64,000 bases of DNA from Gemmatimonadota bacterium (GTDB lineage: Bacteria; Gemmatimonadota; Gemmatimonadetes; Gemmatimonadales; Gemmatimonadaceae). The stretch covers positions 1-64,000 of the forward strand of contig QHVE01000036.1 of assembly GCA_003223455.1 (NCBI GenBank). Direction: 5' to 3'. The number at the start of each line of letters is the position of its first letter. Positions within the stretch are counted from its first letter, which is position 1. The position numbers and the translations under genes are program-made. Shown here one piece after another: positions 9,590-17,849 of the stretch. A model generated the notes under the pieces. The model saw only the letters and a list, made by a program, of their open reading frames with translations, was not told where the DNA came from and made no database searches.

Positions 9590-9994
9590 TCACAGTAGCA
9601 GCAGCCCCATTCTCGCCGCGGCGGTGACGGCTTCGGTGCGTGTCGACACATCGAGCTTGTCGAACAAAAGCTCGAGGTGCGTCTTCACCGTGTTCGTCGC
9701 AATCCCGAGGCGGGCTGCGATCTGCTTGTTGCCGAAGCCATCGGCCAGGAGCGCGAGGACCTCCCGCTCGCGTTGCGTGAGCACCGGCGCGTTCGCCGCG
9801 TCGCGATCGAGCACGCCGTTCACGCGCGATCCGCCGCGTCTTTCACGTGCAACGACCACCAGCTCGGCGTCGGCAGCGATATCCGCTACCGCGGCGCCGG
9901 CGTCGACCACCTCGAACGCCGGACTCGCTCGAAGCGCCGCAGCCAACGCCGCGCGCACGTCCTCCGACTCCGCAACGACCGCAACGCGTGTCAT
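9590..9994 (-). CDS. LuxR-type DNA-binding regulator with short degenerate receiver
   Basis: 134 aa. Residues about 70-134 are a LuxR/FixJ helix-turn-helix: LTQREREVLALLADGFGNKQIAARLGIATNTVKTHLELLFDKL has the classic pattern, split here around the GFGNKQIA turn. The N-terminal 65 aa look like a shortened receiver domain (VAVVAESEDVRAALAAAL); the usual acidic pocket is only partly kept and no clear phospho-acceptor Asp is seen, so control may not be by phosphorylation. It lies 33 bp downstream of the HtrA-like protease gene on the same strand and probably shares its promoter. Confidence 0.85.
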   Translation of the reverse strand: MTRVAVVAESEDVRAALAAALRASPAFEVVDAGAAVADIAADAELVVVARERRGGSRVNGVLDRDAANAPVLTQREREVLALLADGFGNKQIAARLGIATNTVKTHLELLFDKLDVSTRTEAVTAAARMGLLLL

Positions 9995-10027
9995 CCCGGA
10001 TACATAATCACGCCGCGCGCACGGACG

Positions 10028-10960
10028 TCATGCCGCCGCTCCTTCACGATCGCGGTCGCGTGGCTCGATCGTGATCTCCTGGGGCATGCCGCCGCGCAGG
10101 ACCGATGCGCGAAGCGAGCCACCCTCCGGCACGCTCGAGAGCGCGTCGAGCAGATCCGACGGGCGCGCCAGCGCGCGGCCGTCGACCGCGATCAACAGAT
10201 CGCCGACCAGAATGCCGGCAGCATCCGCCGCTTCGCCCTCGGCGATCGAGACGACGACCAGCCCGACGTCGTGGGTGAGGTTGTTCCGCTCGACGAGCGC
10301 GCTCCCGAGCGCGACCGGATGCACGCCCACGCCGATGAACGGACGACGAATGTGGCCGCGCGCGAGCAGCTCGTCGACGACGGGGTCCACGACGGACGCG
10401 GGCAGCGCGGCCGCGCCGCCGCGCGCGAACGCCGAGTTGTCGATGCCGATGACGCCACCCGACGCGGCGACGAGCGCTCCGCCGGAGAAGCCGTCGTACA
10501 CGGTGAGGTCGAGTCGAAGGACGCGGTCGAGCCGGGCGCCCGAGTCGCCGCGCCATCCTTCGATGTCCGCGCTGACGATCCCGAAGCTCGCGGTGACGTT
10601 GCGCCCTGGCCGGCCGACCGCCAGCACAAGCGACCCGACCTGTGCCGCGCTCGCGTCCGCCCGAGGTGCCGGAGCGGACTTCACCTCCGCTGCGCGCAAC
10701 ACGACGAGATCCGTGGCGGCGTCGCGGCCGGCGACCTGCGCGACGACGTCGTCCCCACTCGAAAGCTTCACGCGGACGTCCCCGTCGCGCCGAACCGTAT
10801 GACTTGCGCTGACGATGACGCCGTCGCGCCAGATCACGCCGCTCGACGGAATGCGCCGGCGCGCGTGGATCGCTACGACGTGGCCGCCGATCTGCTCGAC
10901 AGCGGCGGAGAGCCGCGACGAGAGCTCGGTGAGGGTGTTGGTGTTCTTGTCCGATGTCAT
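10028..10960 (-). CDS. HtrA/DegP-like trypsin-fold protease with one PDZ domain
   Basis: 310 aa. The ATG at 10960 has AGAGG with 7-nt spacing; a longer start at 11029 lacks support. The triad is readable: His54 in SASHTV, Asp84 in AATDLVVL, Ser159 in GFSGGAL. One PDZ domain follows (VGLVVVSIAEGEAADAAG). Unlike DegP/DegQ it has no signal peptide, membrane anchor or second PDZ, so it is probably cytoplasmic. The next gene is a LuxR-type regulator, and the divergent neighbour across 252 bp is an SPFH protein; this suggests a small protein-quality-control or membrane-stress module. The targets are unknown. Confidence 0.88.
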   Translation of the reverse strand: MTSDKNTNTLTELSSRLSAAVEQIGGHVVAIHARRRIPSSGVIWRDGVIVSASHTVRRDGDVRVKLSSGDDVVAQVAGRDAATDLVVLRAAEVKSAPAPRADASAAQVGSLVLAVGRPGRNVTASFGIVSADIEGWRGDSGARLDRVLRLDLTVYDGFSGGALVAASGGVIGIDNSAFARGGAAALPASVVDPVVDELLARGHIRRPFIGVGVHPVALGSALVERNNLTHDVGLVVVSIAEGEAADAAGILVGDLLIAVDGRALARPSDLLDALSSVPEGGSLRASVLRGGMPQEITIEPRDRDREGAAA

Positions 10961-11212
10961 GCAGGTGCCTCTGAGAGATGAGTGCACCCGAAGTGTGCGA
11001 CGACGCGTTGCATGGCGACCATCGGCCAAATGGGTGAGTCGTCATCCATGGTCGCTCTCAGAAGCGAAGCCCGACGATCCCGGCTATGGTGAGTAGCCGA
11101 GGCGGACCGTCGAGAATCCCGCCAGGCGACGTGCGAGCGCGCCCGGCAGCGATCGCCGGTACTTCTGGACCCCTGGTACGCGTGTAGTATCCATGAGGGA
11201 AGGAGGTAGACC

Positions 11213-12145
11213 ATGGCGATGCTTCCCGTAACCGTGTCGAACCAGGTCGTGCCGAGCGGCACGCGGGTGAACTTTCTCTCCGTGCTGGTGATGCTCGGCG
11301 TCACCGCGGTCGGTGGGCTCGGACTGCTCCTCGCCGGCAGCATCGGCTCGATCGTCGGCGCGGCCGTGCTCGGACTGCTGCTGGGAATGGCGCCGCAGGT
11401 GGCGCAGCAGTGGGAGCGCGCCGTCGTGCTGCGCTTGGGACGGTTCATCGGGCTGCGCGGACCCGGCCTGTTCTGGCGAATTCCCTTCGTCGACAGCGTG
11501 ACCGCGTGGGTCGACCAGCGCGTGATCACCACCGCCTTCGCCGCGGAGGAGACTCTCACCTCCGATACCGTGCCCGTGAACGTCGACGCCGTGCTCTTCT
11601 GGATGGTGCACGACGCCGAGCGGGCCGCGCTCGAGGTGCAGAACTACCCGCAGGCCGTGAGCTGGGCTGCGCAGACGGCGCTGCGCGACATCATCGGCCG
11701 CACGTCGCTCGCCGAGCTGCTGCACGGGCGCGAGCGGATCGAAGGCGAGCTCCAGGAGCTCATCGACGCGCGGTGCATGCCGTGGGGCGTCGCCGTCCAG
11801 GCGGTGGAGATGCGCGACATCATCATCCCCGCCACCCTTCAGGACGCGATGTCGCGCGAGGCGCAGGCCACCCGCGAGAAGCGCGCGCGCATCATCCTCG
11901 GCGAGGCCGAAGTGGAGATCGCGACGCTGTTCGAGGAAGCGTCGCACGTCTATCAGAAGAATCCCACCGCGCTGCAACTGCGCGCAATGAACATCCTCTT
12001 CGAGGGGATCAAGCAGAAGGGCGCGCTGATGATCGTGCCGAGCAGCGCGGTGCAGGAGATGGGGCTCGGCGGGATGATGGGGATGGCCGCGATGCAGCAG
12101 CAGGCGACGGAAGGCGGGCCAGCATCGGGAACGACACCTCGATGA
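11213..12145 (+). CDS. SPFH/stomatin-like (slipin) membrane protein
   Basis: 310 aa, with a strong AAGGAGG ribosome binding site before the ATG at 11213. Two hydrophobic stretches (about residues 20-58) anchor it. The SPFH core follows: ERAVVLRLGRFIGLRGPGLFWRIPFVD, split around GLRGPG, then VDQRVITT, the typical stomatin entry. It continues through VNVDAVLFWMVHDAERA and REAQATREKRARIILGEAEVE, the coiled-coil region that drives oligomer formation. Slipins form ring-like membrane microdomains and are often coupled to proteases of the NfeD/ClpP class. Here the partner gene is instead a divergent HtrA-like protease. The C-terminal tail is Gly/Met/Gln rich. Confidence 0.9.
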   Translation: MAMLPVTVSNQVVPSGTRVNFLSVLVMLGVTAVGGLGLLLAGSIGSIVGAAVLGLLLGMAPQVAQQWERAVVLRLGRFIGLRGPGLFWRIPFVDSVTAWVDQRVITTAFAAEETLTSDTVPVNVDAVLFWMVHDAERAALEVQNYPQAVSWAAQTALRDIIGRTSLAELLHGRERIEGELQELIDARCMPWGVAVQAVEMRDIIIPATLQDAMSREAQATREKRARIILGEAEVEIATLFEEASHVYQKNPTALQLRAMNILFEGIKQKGALMIVPSSAVQEMGLGGMMGMAAMQQQATEGGPASGTTPR

Positions 12146-12224
12146 GCATTGGCACCGGACAACAGAGGCGTAGATGCGCCGCGGCCACCACGAGTCTCGA
12201 TGATGCGAATAAAACGCGAGCGGA

Positions 12225-12653
12225 CTAGCGGCGCGTCTCCGGATGACGCGTGATCGACGCCGGCGGCTCGTCCGACCGCCGCATCGCGATCGCGATGATG
12301 GCCAGGAGCACCACGGCCGGATAGAGGCTCGCGGCAACGCTGTGGCGAACGACGATGTGCACCGTCATGGCGCCGAGCATGGCGCAGGAAAGCAGCATCG
12401 CGCCGATAGAGCAGGTCCACGGCATGACGTAGAGAAGCGCACCCACGACCTCCACCACGCCGGTGAAGTACCGGAACCACTGACCAAGGCCGATCTGTTC
12501 GAACATCACGACCCACGGAGAACCCCGTCCATTGGCGAACTTCTCCGCTCCCATGAGCACGAAGAAGAGAGCCACCCCTCCGCGCAGCACCCAACCGTCG
12601 AGGTCGGACGCGCGCCGGTTTCCGACGAGCCACTCGAGCGCACGCGACGTCAT
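12225..12653 (-). CDS. DoxX-family membrane protein
   Basis: 142 aa with four hydrophobic helices (about residues 25-40, 60-80, 88-105, 112-128). LRGGVALFFVLMGAEKF and WFRYFTGVVEVVGALL are typical DoxX motifs. The start at 12653 is set by an ATGA overlap with the upstream lipoprotein/membrane gene; the much longer open frame upstream is a shadow of that gene. DoxX proteins are small inner-membrane proteins linked to redox or thiol stress, with no defined reaction in most cases. It is translationally coupled to the preceding gene of unknown function. Confidence 0.85.
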   Translation of the reverse strand: MTSRALEWLVGNRRASDLDGWVLRGGVALFFVLMGAEKFANGRGSPWVVMFEQIGLGQWFRYFTGVVEVVGALLYVMPWTCSIGAMLLSCAMLGAMTVHIVVRHSVAASLYPAVVLLAIIAIAMRRSDEPPASITRHPETRR

Positions 12654-13435
12654 TGCCGATCGACTCGCGTTGACGGCGGAGCCAACGACGTCGGCGAAGT
12701 CGCGACTTTTCGCGCCGGTCGCCCCGCCCATCGTGTTGCATGATCCGACTCGCGGCCCGCGTCGATCCGACGACGCAACGCGGCCATCACCCAGAACAGC
12801 GCCATACCCGCGACAAGAAGCTTGGTCCGATGGTGCGTCCAGGGGACGCGCTGCGTGCGATAGCTCAGATGGCCATTGCCGACCCGGATCACCTCCAGGC
12901 TGATCGCATACCACTCGCCTACCATCACCGCGGCCCCGCTGACGAGGATCGACGTGAGAATGATTGCCGCGACGGCGACCACGGAATCGCGACCGCCATC
13001 GAGCGGAAAGTTGCGATTCACCCGCCCAGTCACGCCGTAGGCGACGAGAGCAAAGAGCGCAGCGAACGACAGCATCGCCAGCGCATCTCCCGCCACCGGT
13101 CGGTGCCTGAGTGACGCGCGAACGGTGTCGGCTGCCACCTCATGCGTGCGCGCGACGACGTTCAGCATCGCCGTGATGCACGAGTCGGTCGTACGGTCGT
13201 AGCTGGCGAACCCTTCGAAGTGCCCGGAATGCGGCGCATTGCGCGCGTCTGCGTATCTGATGCCGATGTCTTCGGCGCGGAGCGCATCGTCCCGGAGATG
13301 TCGGCGCGCGGCACGCACCCGCAGATCGAGCGCGGATGGCACCTCTGCTGGCCACGCGCACCGAGCGACTGGTCCTGGTCCGGCACAGCCGGCCAGATAG
13401 ACACTGGCCAGGATGACGGCTGTCAGTGCTCGCAT
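12650..13435 (-). CDS. Predicted membrane lipoprotein of unknown function
   Basis: 261 aa. It starts with a lipoprotein signal, VYLAGCAGP, with the lipidated Cys at 17. After a soluble stretch of about 100 aa come three transmembrane helices (about 117-137, 150-172, 207-222) and a basic C-terminal tail. I do not recognise the family. The stop overlaps the ATG of the DoxX gene (ATGA), so the two are made together. The combination of a lipobox with later membrane helices is odd; the N-terminal helix could be a plain signal anchor instead. Confidence 0.7.
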   Translation of the reverse strand: MRALTAVILASVYLAGCAGPGPVARCAWPAEVPSALDLRVRAARRHLRDDALRAEDIGIRYADARNAPHSGHFEGFASYDRTTDSCITAMLNVVARTHEVAADTVRASLRHRPVAGDALAMLSFAALFALVAYGVTGRVNRNFPLDGGRDSVVAVAAIILTSILVSGAAVMVGEWYAISLEVIRVGNGHLSYRTQRVPWTHHRTKLLVAGMALFWVMAALRRRIDAGRESDHATRWAGRPARKVATSPTSLAPPSTRVDRQ

Positions 13436-13797
13436 CGATTGGATCCGTGATCGACAGTGAGGCGCGGCGATCGTGGCGGAGGCGGAGAGCGCGGCCGATG
13501 CGGTCGAGAGCCGCGTAACCCAGCTTCAGCGCTTTGATTGCGAGCAGTCTACGAGACGCGCGTTAGGCTTGGCTCTCGAACCCATTACGATTCGGTTAGC
13601 TTCTCCGCTTGCGCTGCGGCCGTCGCACGCTCGGCGCCGATGGTCTGCCGGTGTCGATCACCATCTGAAGCTGAAGCCTGGCGGCCGAGCGCGCGCACGC
13701 CTCGAAGGCCGGACCGGCGGTCTCATTGCGCGATGCGCCGGGGCATCGGATACTCACGGACGCTGGCACCGGTCAGAAACGCTTCACGCCGAGTCGC
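13436..13797. other. Non-coding interval before the fructan operon
   Basis: 362 bp between the divergent lipoprotein gene and the sugar transporter. The open frames that cross it continue into downstream genes and show no conserved protein. It should hold the promoter of the fructan operon. I see no convincing LacI- or ROK-type operator; AACC-N10-GGTT inside the sequence around 13580-13597 is too weak to call. Confidence 0.5.
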
Positions 13798-15186
13798 ATG
13801 TCCCTGATCCCCGCCGAGACCGTCGTTCTGTCGCCGCCGTCGGTGCGGGCGAGGCCGATGGACGGCCGCATCGTCTACTGGGCGATCACCTCGGCGCTCG
13901 CCGGCTTCCTGTTCGGCTTCGACACCGTCGTGATCTCGGGCGCCGAGCAGACGATCCAGTCGCTCTGGGGATTGAGTCCCGGCGTCCACGGCATCGCGAT
14001 GGGTGCCGCGCTCTACGGCACGGTGGTCGGCTCGCTCGTCGGCGGCTGGCCGGCCGACCATTTCGGTCGCCGCGCCACGCTGCTCTGGATCGGCGTGCTG
14101 TACATCGTCTCCGCGATCGGATGCGCCTTCGCCTGGAACGTCGAGGTGTTCATCGCGGCGCGCATCGTCGGCGGGATCGGCATCGGCGTCTCGACCGTCG
14201 TCGCTCCGCTCTACATCTCCGAGATCGCGTCGCCGGCGCACCGGGGCAAGCTGGCCGCGATGTTCCAGTTCAACATCGTGCTCGGCATCGTCGTCGCGTT
14301 CGCCTCCAACGCGCTGCTCGCCGGCATCGGCGAGCACGCCTGGCGGTGGATGCTCGGCGTCGCCGCGATCCCCTCGGTGCTCTACACGCTGATGTGCCTC
14401 GGCATCCCGGAGAGCCCGCGGTGGCTGCTGACGCGCAAGGGCGATCGGGCGGCCGGCCTGCGCATGCTCGCGCTCGTCGAGCCCGACGCGACGCCCGCCG
14501 AGCTCGAGTCCATGGCCACGGCGATCGTCTCCGCCGCTTCCGAGCAGCGGAGCACACGGGGATTCTGGTCGATGCGGCTGCGCGTGCCGATAATGCTCGC
14601 CTTCCTCGTCGCGTTCTTCAATCAATTGTCGGGGATCAACGCGATCCTCTACTTCGCGCCGCGCATCTTCGCGATGACGGGACTGGGCGCTCGTGCCGCC
14701 CTCCTGCAGTCCGTCGGCATCGGCGTCACCAACCTCGTCTTCACCTTCGTCGGCGTCTGGCTGATCGACCGGCTCGGCCGACGCACGCTGCTGACGATCG
14801 GGGCCTACGGCTACCTCGTGTCGCTCGGAACCTGCGCCTGGGCGTTCTTCACCGGCCACTATGCGATCGTGCCGCTCTGCATCTTCGCCTTCATCGCCGC
14901 GCACGCGGTCGGACAGGGGACGGTGATCTGGGTGCTGATCTCGGAGATCTTCCCCACCCAGTACCGCGCCGCCGGCCAGTCGCTCGGCAGCACCACCCAC
15001 TGGGTGTTCGCCGCGGCGCTGACGACGGTGTTCCCCGCGATGGCCAGCGCCTTCGCGCCGGGCTACATCTTCCTGTTCTTCTGCGGCATGATGGCGCTCG
15101 AGCTGGTCTGGGTGCGCACGATGGTGCCCGAGACGAAGGGCGTGCCACTCGAGGAGATCCAGCGCCGGCTCGGAGTACAGGTGTGA
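13798..15186 (+). CDS. MFS sugar porter, probable fructose/fructo-oligosaccharide uptake
   Basis: 462 aa and 12 predicted membrane helices. It has sugar-porter family signatures: DHFGRRATLLW after helix 2, the PESPRWL motif before the central loop, DRLGRRTLL in the second half, and PETKGVPLEEI at the end. Start taken as the ATG at 13798 (MSLIPAE); a later ATG at 13858 (MDGRIVYW) is possible, and neither has a strong ribosome binding site. The gene overlaps the fructokinase start (GTGTGA) and heads an operon with GH32 fructanase, so the cargo is likely fructose or short fructans carried by proton symport. Confidence 0.9.
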   Translation: MSLIPAETVVLSPPSVRARPMDGRIVYWAITSALAGFLFGFDTVVISGAEQTIQSLWGLSPGVHGIAMGAALYGTVVGSLVGGWPADHFGRRATLLWIGVLYIVSAIGCAFAWNVEVFIAARIVGGIGIGVSTVVAPLYISEIASPAHRGKLAAMFQFNIVLGIVVAFASNALLAGIGEHAWRWMLGVAAIPSVLYTLMCLGIPESPRWLLTRKGDRAAGLRMLALVEPDATPAELESMATAIVSAASEQRSTRGFWSMRLRVPIMLAFLVAFFNQLSGINAILYFAPRIFAMTGLGARAALLQSVGIGVTNLVFTFVGVWLIDRLGRRTLLTIGAYGYLVSLGTCAWAFFTGHYAIVPLCIFAFIAAHAVGQGTVIWVLISEIFPTQYRAAGQSLGSTTHWVFAAALTTVFPAMASAFAPGYIFLFFCGMMALELVWVRTMVPETKGVPLEEIQRRLGVQV

Positions 15187-16073
15187 CCTCGTCGCCGGTC
15201 GTCGCCGGGATCGGCGAGATGCTGTGGGACGTCTATCCCGAGCGCGCCCACTTCGGCGGTGCTCCCGCCAACTTCGCCTGCCACGCGGCGAGCCTCGGCG
15301 CCGAGTCGTGGATGGTCAGCGCCGTGGGCGACGACGCGCTCGGCGACCGTGCCCTCGATTCGCTGCGCGCACTGGGAGTGCGATGCGACCACGTCGAGCG
15401 CGACCCGGTGCATCCGACGGGACGCGTCCTCGTCACGCTCGATGCCGCCGGCCAGCCGCAGTACGAGATCGAACGGGACACAGCCTGGGATCACCTCGCG
15501 TGGAGCGACGAGCTCGCGCGGTTCGCGGCGCGCTGCGACGCCGTCTGCTTCGGAACGCTCGGCCAGCGCTCCCCGACATCGCGTTCGACGATCCGCTTCT
15601 TCCTCGAAGCGGTGCCCCCAGACGCGCTGCGCGTGTTCGACGTCAACCTGCGCCAGCAGTTCTACGATCGTGACGTCATCGAGGCATCGCTCGCGCTGGC
15701 GTCGGCCGTGAAGCTGAACGACGAGGAGCTGCCGATCATCGCCGAGCTGTGCGGGATCGAGTCCGGCGCGCCGCGCGAGACGGTGCGCACGTTGATGACG
15801 CGGTACGGGCTGCGGATCGCGGCGCTCACCCGCGGTCCGCGCGGCGCGCTGCTCTTCGGCGAGGAGACCGACGACGAGTGTGCCGCGCCTCGCTCGACAG
15901 CGGTGGACACGGTGGGCGCGGGCGACTCCTTTACGGCCACGATGGTGATGGGCGTCCTCCACGGGCTGCCGCTCGACCGGATCAACCGGCACGCCAACGC
16001 CGTCGCGTCGTTCGTGTGCTCCCAAGCGGGGGCGACACCCGCCATCCCCGACGCCCTGCGGACCGTCGCATGA
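15183..16073 (+). CDS. PfkB-family fructokinase
   Basis: 296 aa. It starts at a GTG overlapping the transporter stop (GTGTGA); this start gives the expected N terminus VVAGIGEMLWDVYP. PfkB signatures are present: GGAPANFACHAASLG near the N terminus (substrate pocket) and DTVGAGDSFTATMVMG near the C terminus, with the catalytic Asp in GAGD. It would phosphorylate fructose released by the GH32 enzyme to fructose-6-phosphate using ATP in the cytoplasm. Its stop overlaps the next start (ATGA). The family also contains ribokinases, but the fructan context favours fructose. Confidence 0.9.
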   Translation: MTSSPVVAGIGEMLWDVYPERAHFGGAPANFACHAASLGAESWMVSAVGDDALGDRALDSLRALGVRCDHVERDPVHPTGRVLVTLDAAGQPQYEIERDTAWDHLAWSDELARFAARCDAVCFGTLGQRSPTSRSTIRFFLEAVPPDALRVFDVNLRQQFYDRDVIEASLALASAVKLNDEELPIIAELCGIESGAPRETVRTLMTRYGLRIAALTRGPRGALLFGEETDDECAAPRSTAVDTVGAGDSFTATMVMGVLHGLPLDRINRHANAVASFVCSQAGATPAIPDALRTVA

Positions 16074-17572
16074 AGCGCATCGTCTTCATCCTCGCGCTGC
16101 TCGCCGCCGTCGCCCCGGCTGGTGCGCAGAACGAGCCGTTCCGCCCGCAGTTCCACTTCAGTCCGGAGCGGAACTGGATGAACGATCCCAACGGGCTCGT
16201 CTACCTCGACGGGGAGTGGCACCTCTTCTACCAGTACAACCCGTTCGGCGACCGGTGGGGCCACATGAGCTGGGGGCACGCCGTGAGCCGCGACCTCGTG
16301 CGCTGGCAGCATCTCCCGCTGGCGATGGGCGAGGAGAATGGCGTGATGATCTTCTCGGGGAGCGCCGTGGTGGATGTGAAGAACACGAGCGGTTTCGGCA
16401 CCGGCGGGCGACCGCCGATGGTGGCGATCTACACGGGGCATCGCGAGGGACGGCAGGACCAGCGCATCGCCTACAGCAACGACCGCGGGCGCATATGGAC
16501 GAAGGTGCCCGAGCCCGTGCTCGACCTGCAGATGGCCGACTTCCGCGACCCCAAGGTGTTCTGGCACGATGGCACCTCGCGCTGGATCATGGCCGTCTCG
16601 CTGCCGAACGAGCACGTGATCCAGTTCTACGCCTCGCCCGACCTGAAGCGGTGGACGAAGGTCGGCGCATTCGGGCCCGCCGGTGCGACCGGTGGCCAGT
16701 GGGAGTGCCCCGACCTCTTCCCGCTCGCGGTCGAGGGCGGCGGCACGAAGTGGGTGCTGATCGTGAACATCAATCCCGGCGGCGTCGCCGGCGGGTCGGG
16801 GACGCAGTATTTCGTCGGCGACTTCGACGGCTCGCGCTTCGTCGCCGACAGCGGCGCGTCGGGGACGCGCTGGGCCGACCACGGCTCCGACTTCTACGCG
16901 GCGGTCTCGTGGAACGGCGTTCCGCGCAGCGACGGCCGGCGCGTGTGGATCGGATGGATGAGCAACTGGAAGTACGGGCAGGACGTGCCGACCTCCCCCT
17001 GGCGCAGCGCGATGACCGTCCCGCGCGCGCTGAGCCTGCGGAGGACTCCCGCTGGCCCCGTGCTCGTCCAGACCCCCGTGCGCGAGCTCGACGCACTGCG
17101 CACGTCGACGGCACACCGGTTCGACGGCGGCACGCTCGCCGCTGCCAACGCGTGGCTGGCGACGCAGGGCGACCTGCCCTCGCTGCTCGATATGGAGCTC
17201 GCGTTCGACGGCGTACGCGACGCCACGCCGTTCGACATCCAGCTCGGCAGCGGCACCGACGAGCGCACCGTGGTGCACGTCGATCCGGCGGCGCATCAGC
17301 TCGTGCTCGACCGGTCCCGCGCGGGACGGACGACCTTTCATCGTGACTTCACCCTGCGCCACCCCGCCCCGCTTCGCGTCGTCGGCGGCGAGGTGCGCGT
17401 ACGGTTGCTGCTCGACGCCTCGTCGCTCGAAGTGTTCGCGCAGGGCGGCGAGACGGTGCTGACCGACCTCGTTTTCCTTTCGCCCGGCCCACGCCGGCTC
17501 TCGCTCGCGGCCGATGGCGCATCGCCGCGCGTACACTCGATCGTCGTGAACCCGCTCGCAGTGGTGCGGTGA
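16070..17572 (+). CDS. Secreted GH32 fructan hydrolase (levanase/inulinase/invertase type)
   Basis: 500 aa, start fixed by ATGA overlap with the fructokinase gene. A signal peptide ends at AGAQNE (about residue 20). The three GH32 catalytic motifs are readable: WMNDPNG with nucleophile Asp39, FRDPK with Asp160 as transition-state stabiliser, and WECPDL with acid/base Glu212. The last 150 aa form the usual beta-sandwich (LRVLLDASSLEVFAQ-like region). It would release fructose from fructans or sucrose outside the cytoplasm for uptake by the MFS protein. Exo/endo mode cannot be told from sequence. Confidence 0.95.
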   Translation: MKRIVFILALLAAVAPAGAQNEPFRPQFHFSPERNWMNDPNGLVYLDGEWHLFYQYNPFGDRWGHMSWGHAVSRDLVRWQHLPLAMGEENGVMIFSGSAVVDVKNTSGFGTGGRPPMVAIYTGHREGRQDQRIAYSNDRGRIWTKVPEPVLDLQMADFRDPKVFWHDGTSRWIMAVSLPNEHVIQFYASPDLKRWTKVGAFGPAGATGGQWECPDLFPLAVEGGGTKWVLIVNINPGGVAGGSGTQYFVGDFDGSRFVADSGASGTRWADHGSDFYAAVSWNGVPRSDGRRVWIGWMSNWKYGQDVPTSPWRSAMTVPRALSLRRTPAGPVLVQTPVRELDALRTSTAHRFDGGTLAAANAWLATQGDLPSLLDMELAFDGVRDATPFDIQLGSGTDERTVVHVDPAAHQLVLDRSRAGRTTFHRDFTLRHPAPLRVVGGEVRVRLLLDASSLEVFAQGGETVLTDLVFLSPGPRRLSLAADGASPRVHSIVVNPLAVVR

Positions 17573-17745
17573 GTTGGTTCGTGAGATGGTACAGCGAGGG
17601 GGTGCCATACGGCCAGCTGGTCGTCGTGCGCGACGGCCGCATCGTCCGCGAGTTCTTCCACGACCTCCAGGATCCCTCGCACAACGTCAATCGCGGACGG
17701 CACGCCCCCGACGACCTGGCCGCTCTCCGAGGCGACGACCGCTAG
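17569..17745 (+). CDS. Small 58-aa protein coupled to the GH32 gene
   Basis: The GTG at 17569 overlaps the GH32 stop (GTGA), and the frame runs to TAG at 17743. The product begins VSWFVRWYSEGVPYGQ, continues with LVVVRDGRIVREFFHDLQD and ends RGDDR. About 86% of codons end in G or C, as in the neighbours, which supports real coding. There is no membrane segment; the middle is beta-like and the end is charged. I do not recognise a family. It could be an accessory of the fructan operon or the surviving N terminus of a longer gene. The overlap matches the GTGTGA and ATGA couplings upstream. Confidence 0.6.
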   Translation: MSWFVRWYSEGVPYGQLVVVRDGRIVREFFHDLQDPSHNVNRGRHAPDDLAALRGDDR

Positions 17746-17849
17746 CCGAACAACCTCGCGCGTGAGACGAGCCGCGGCCGCTCGGTCGGATTGGCGCCGC
17801 GATCGGAATGCGTGCAAGTTCTTCCGAACGACGTCATGGAGCACGCGCC

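Noticed and set aside
13473-16073. 866-aa frame ending in fructokinase
   Set aside because: The part before 15183 is an out-of-frame reading of the MFS transporter.
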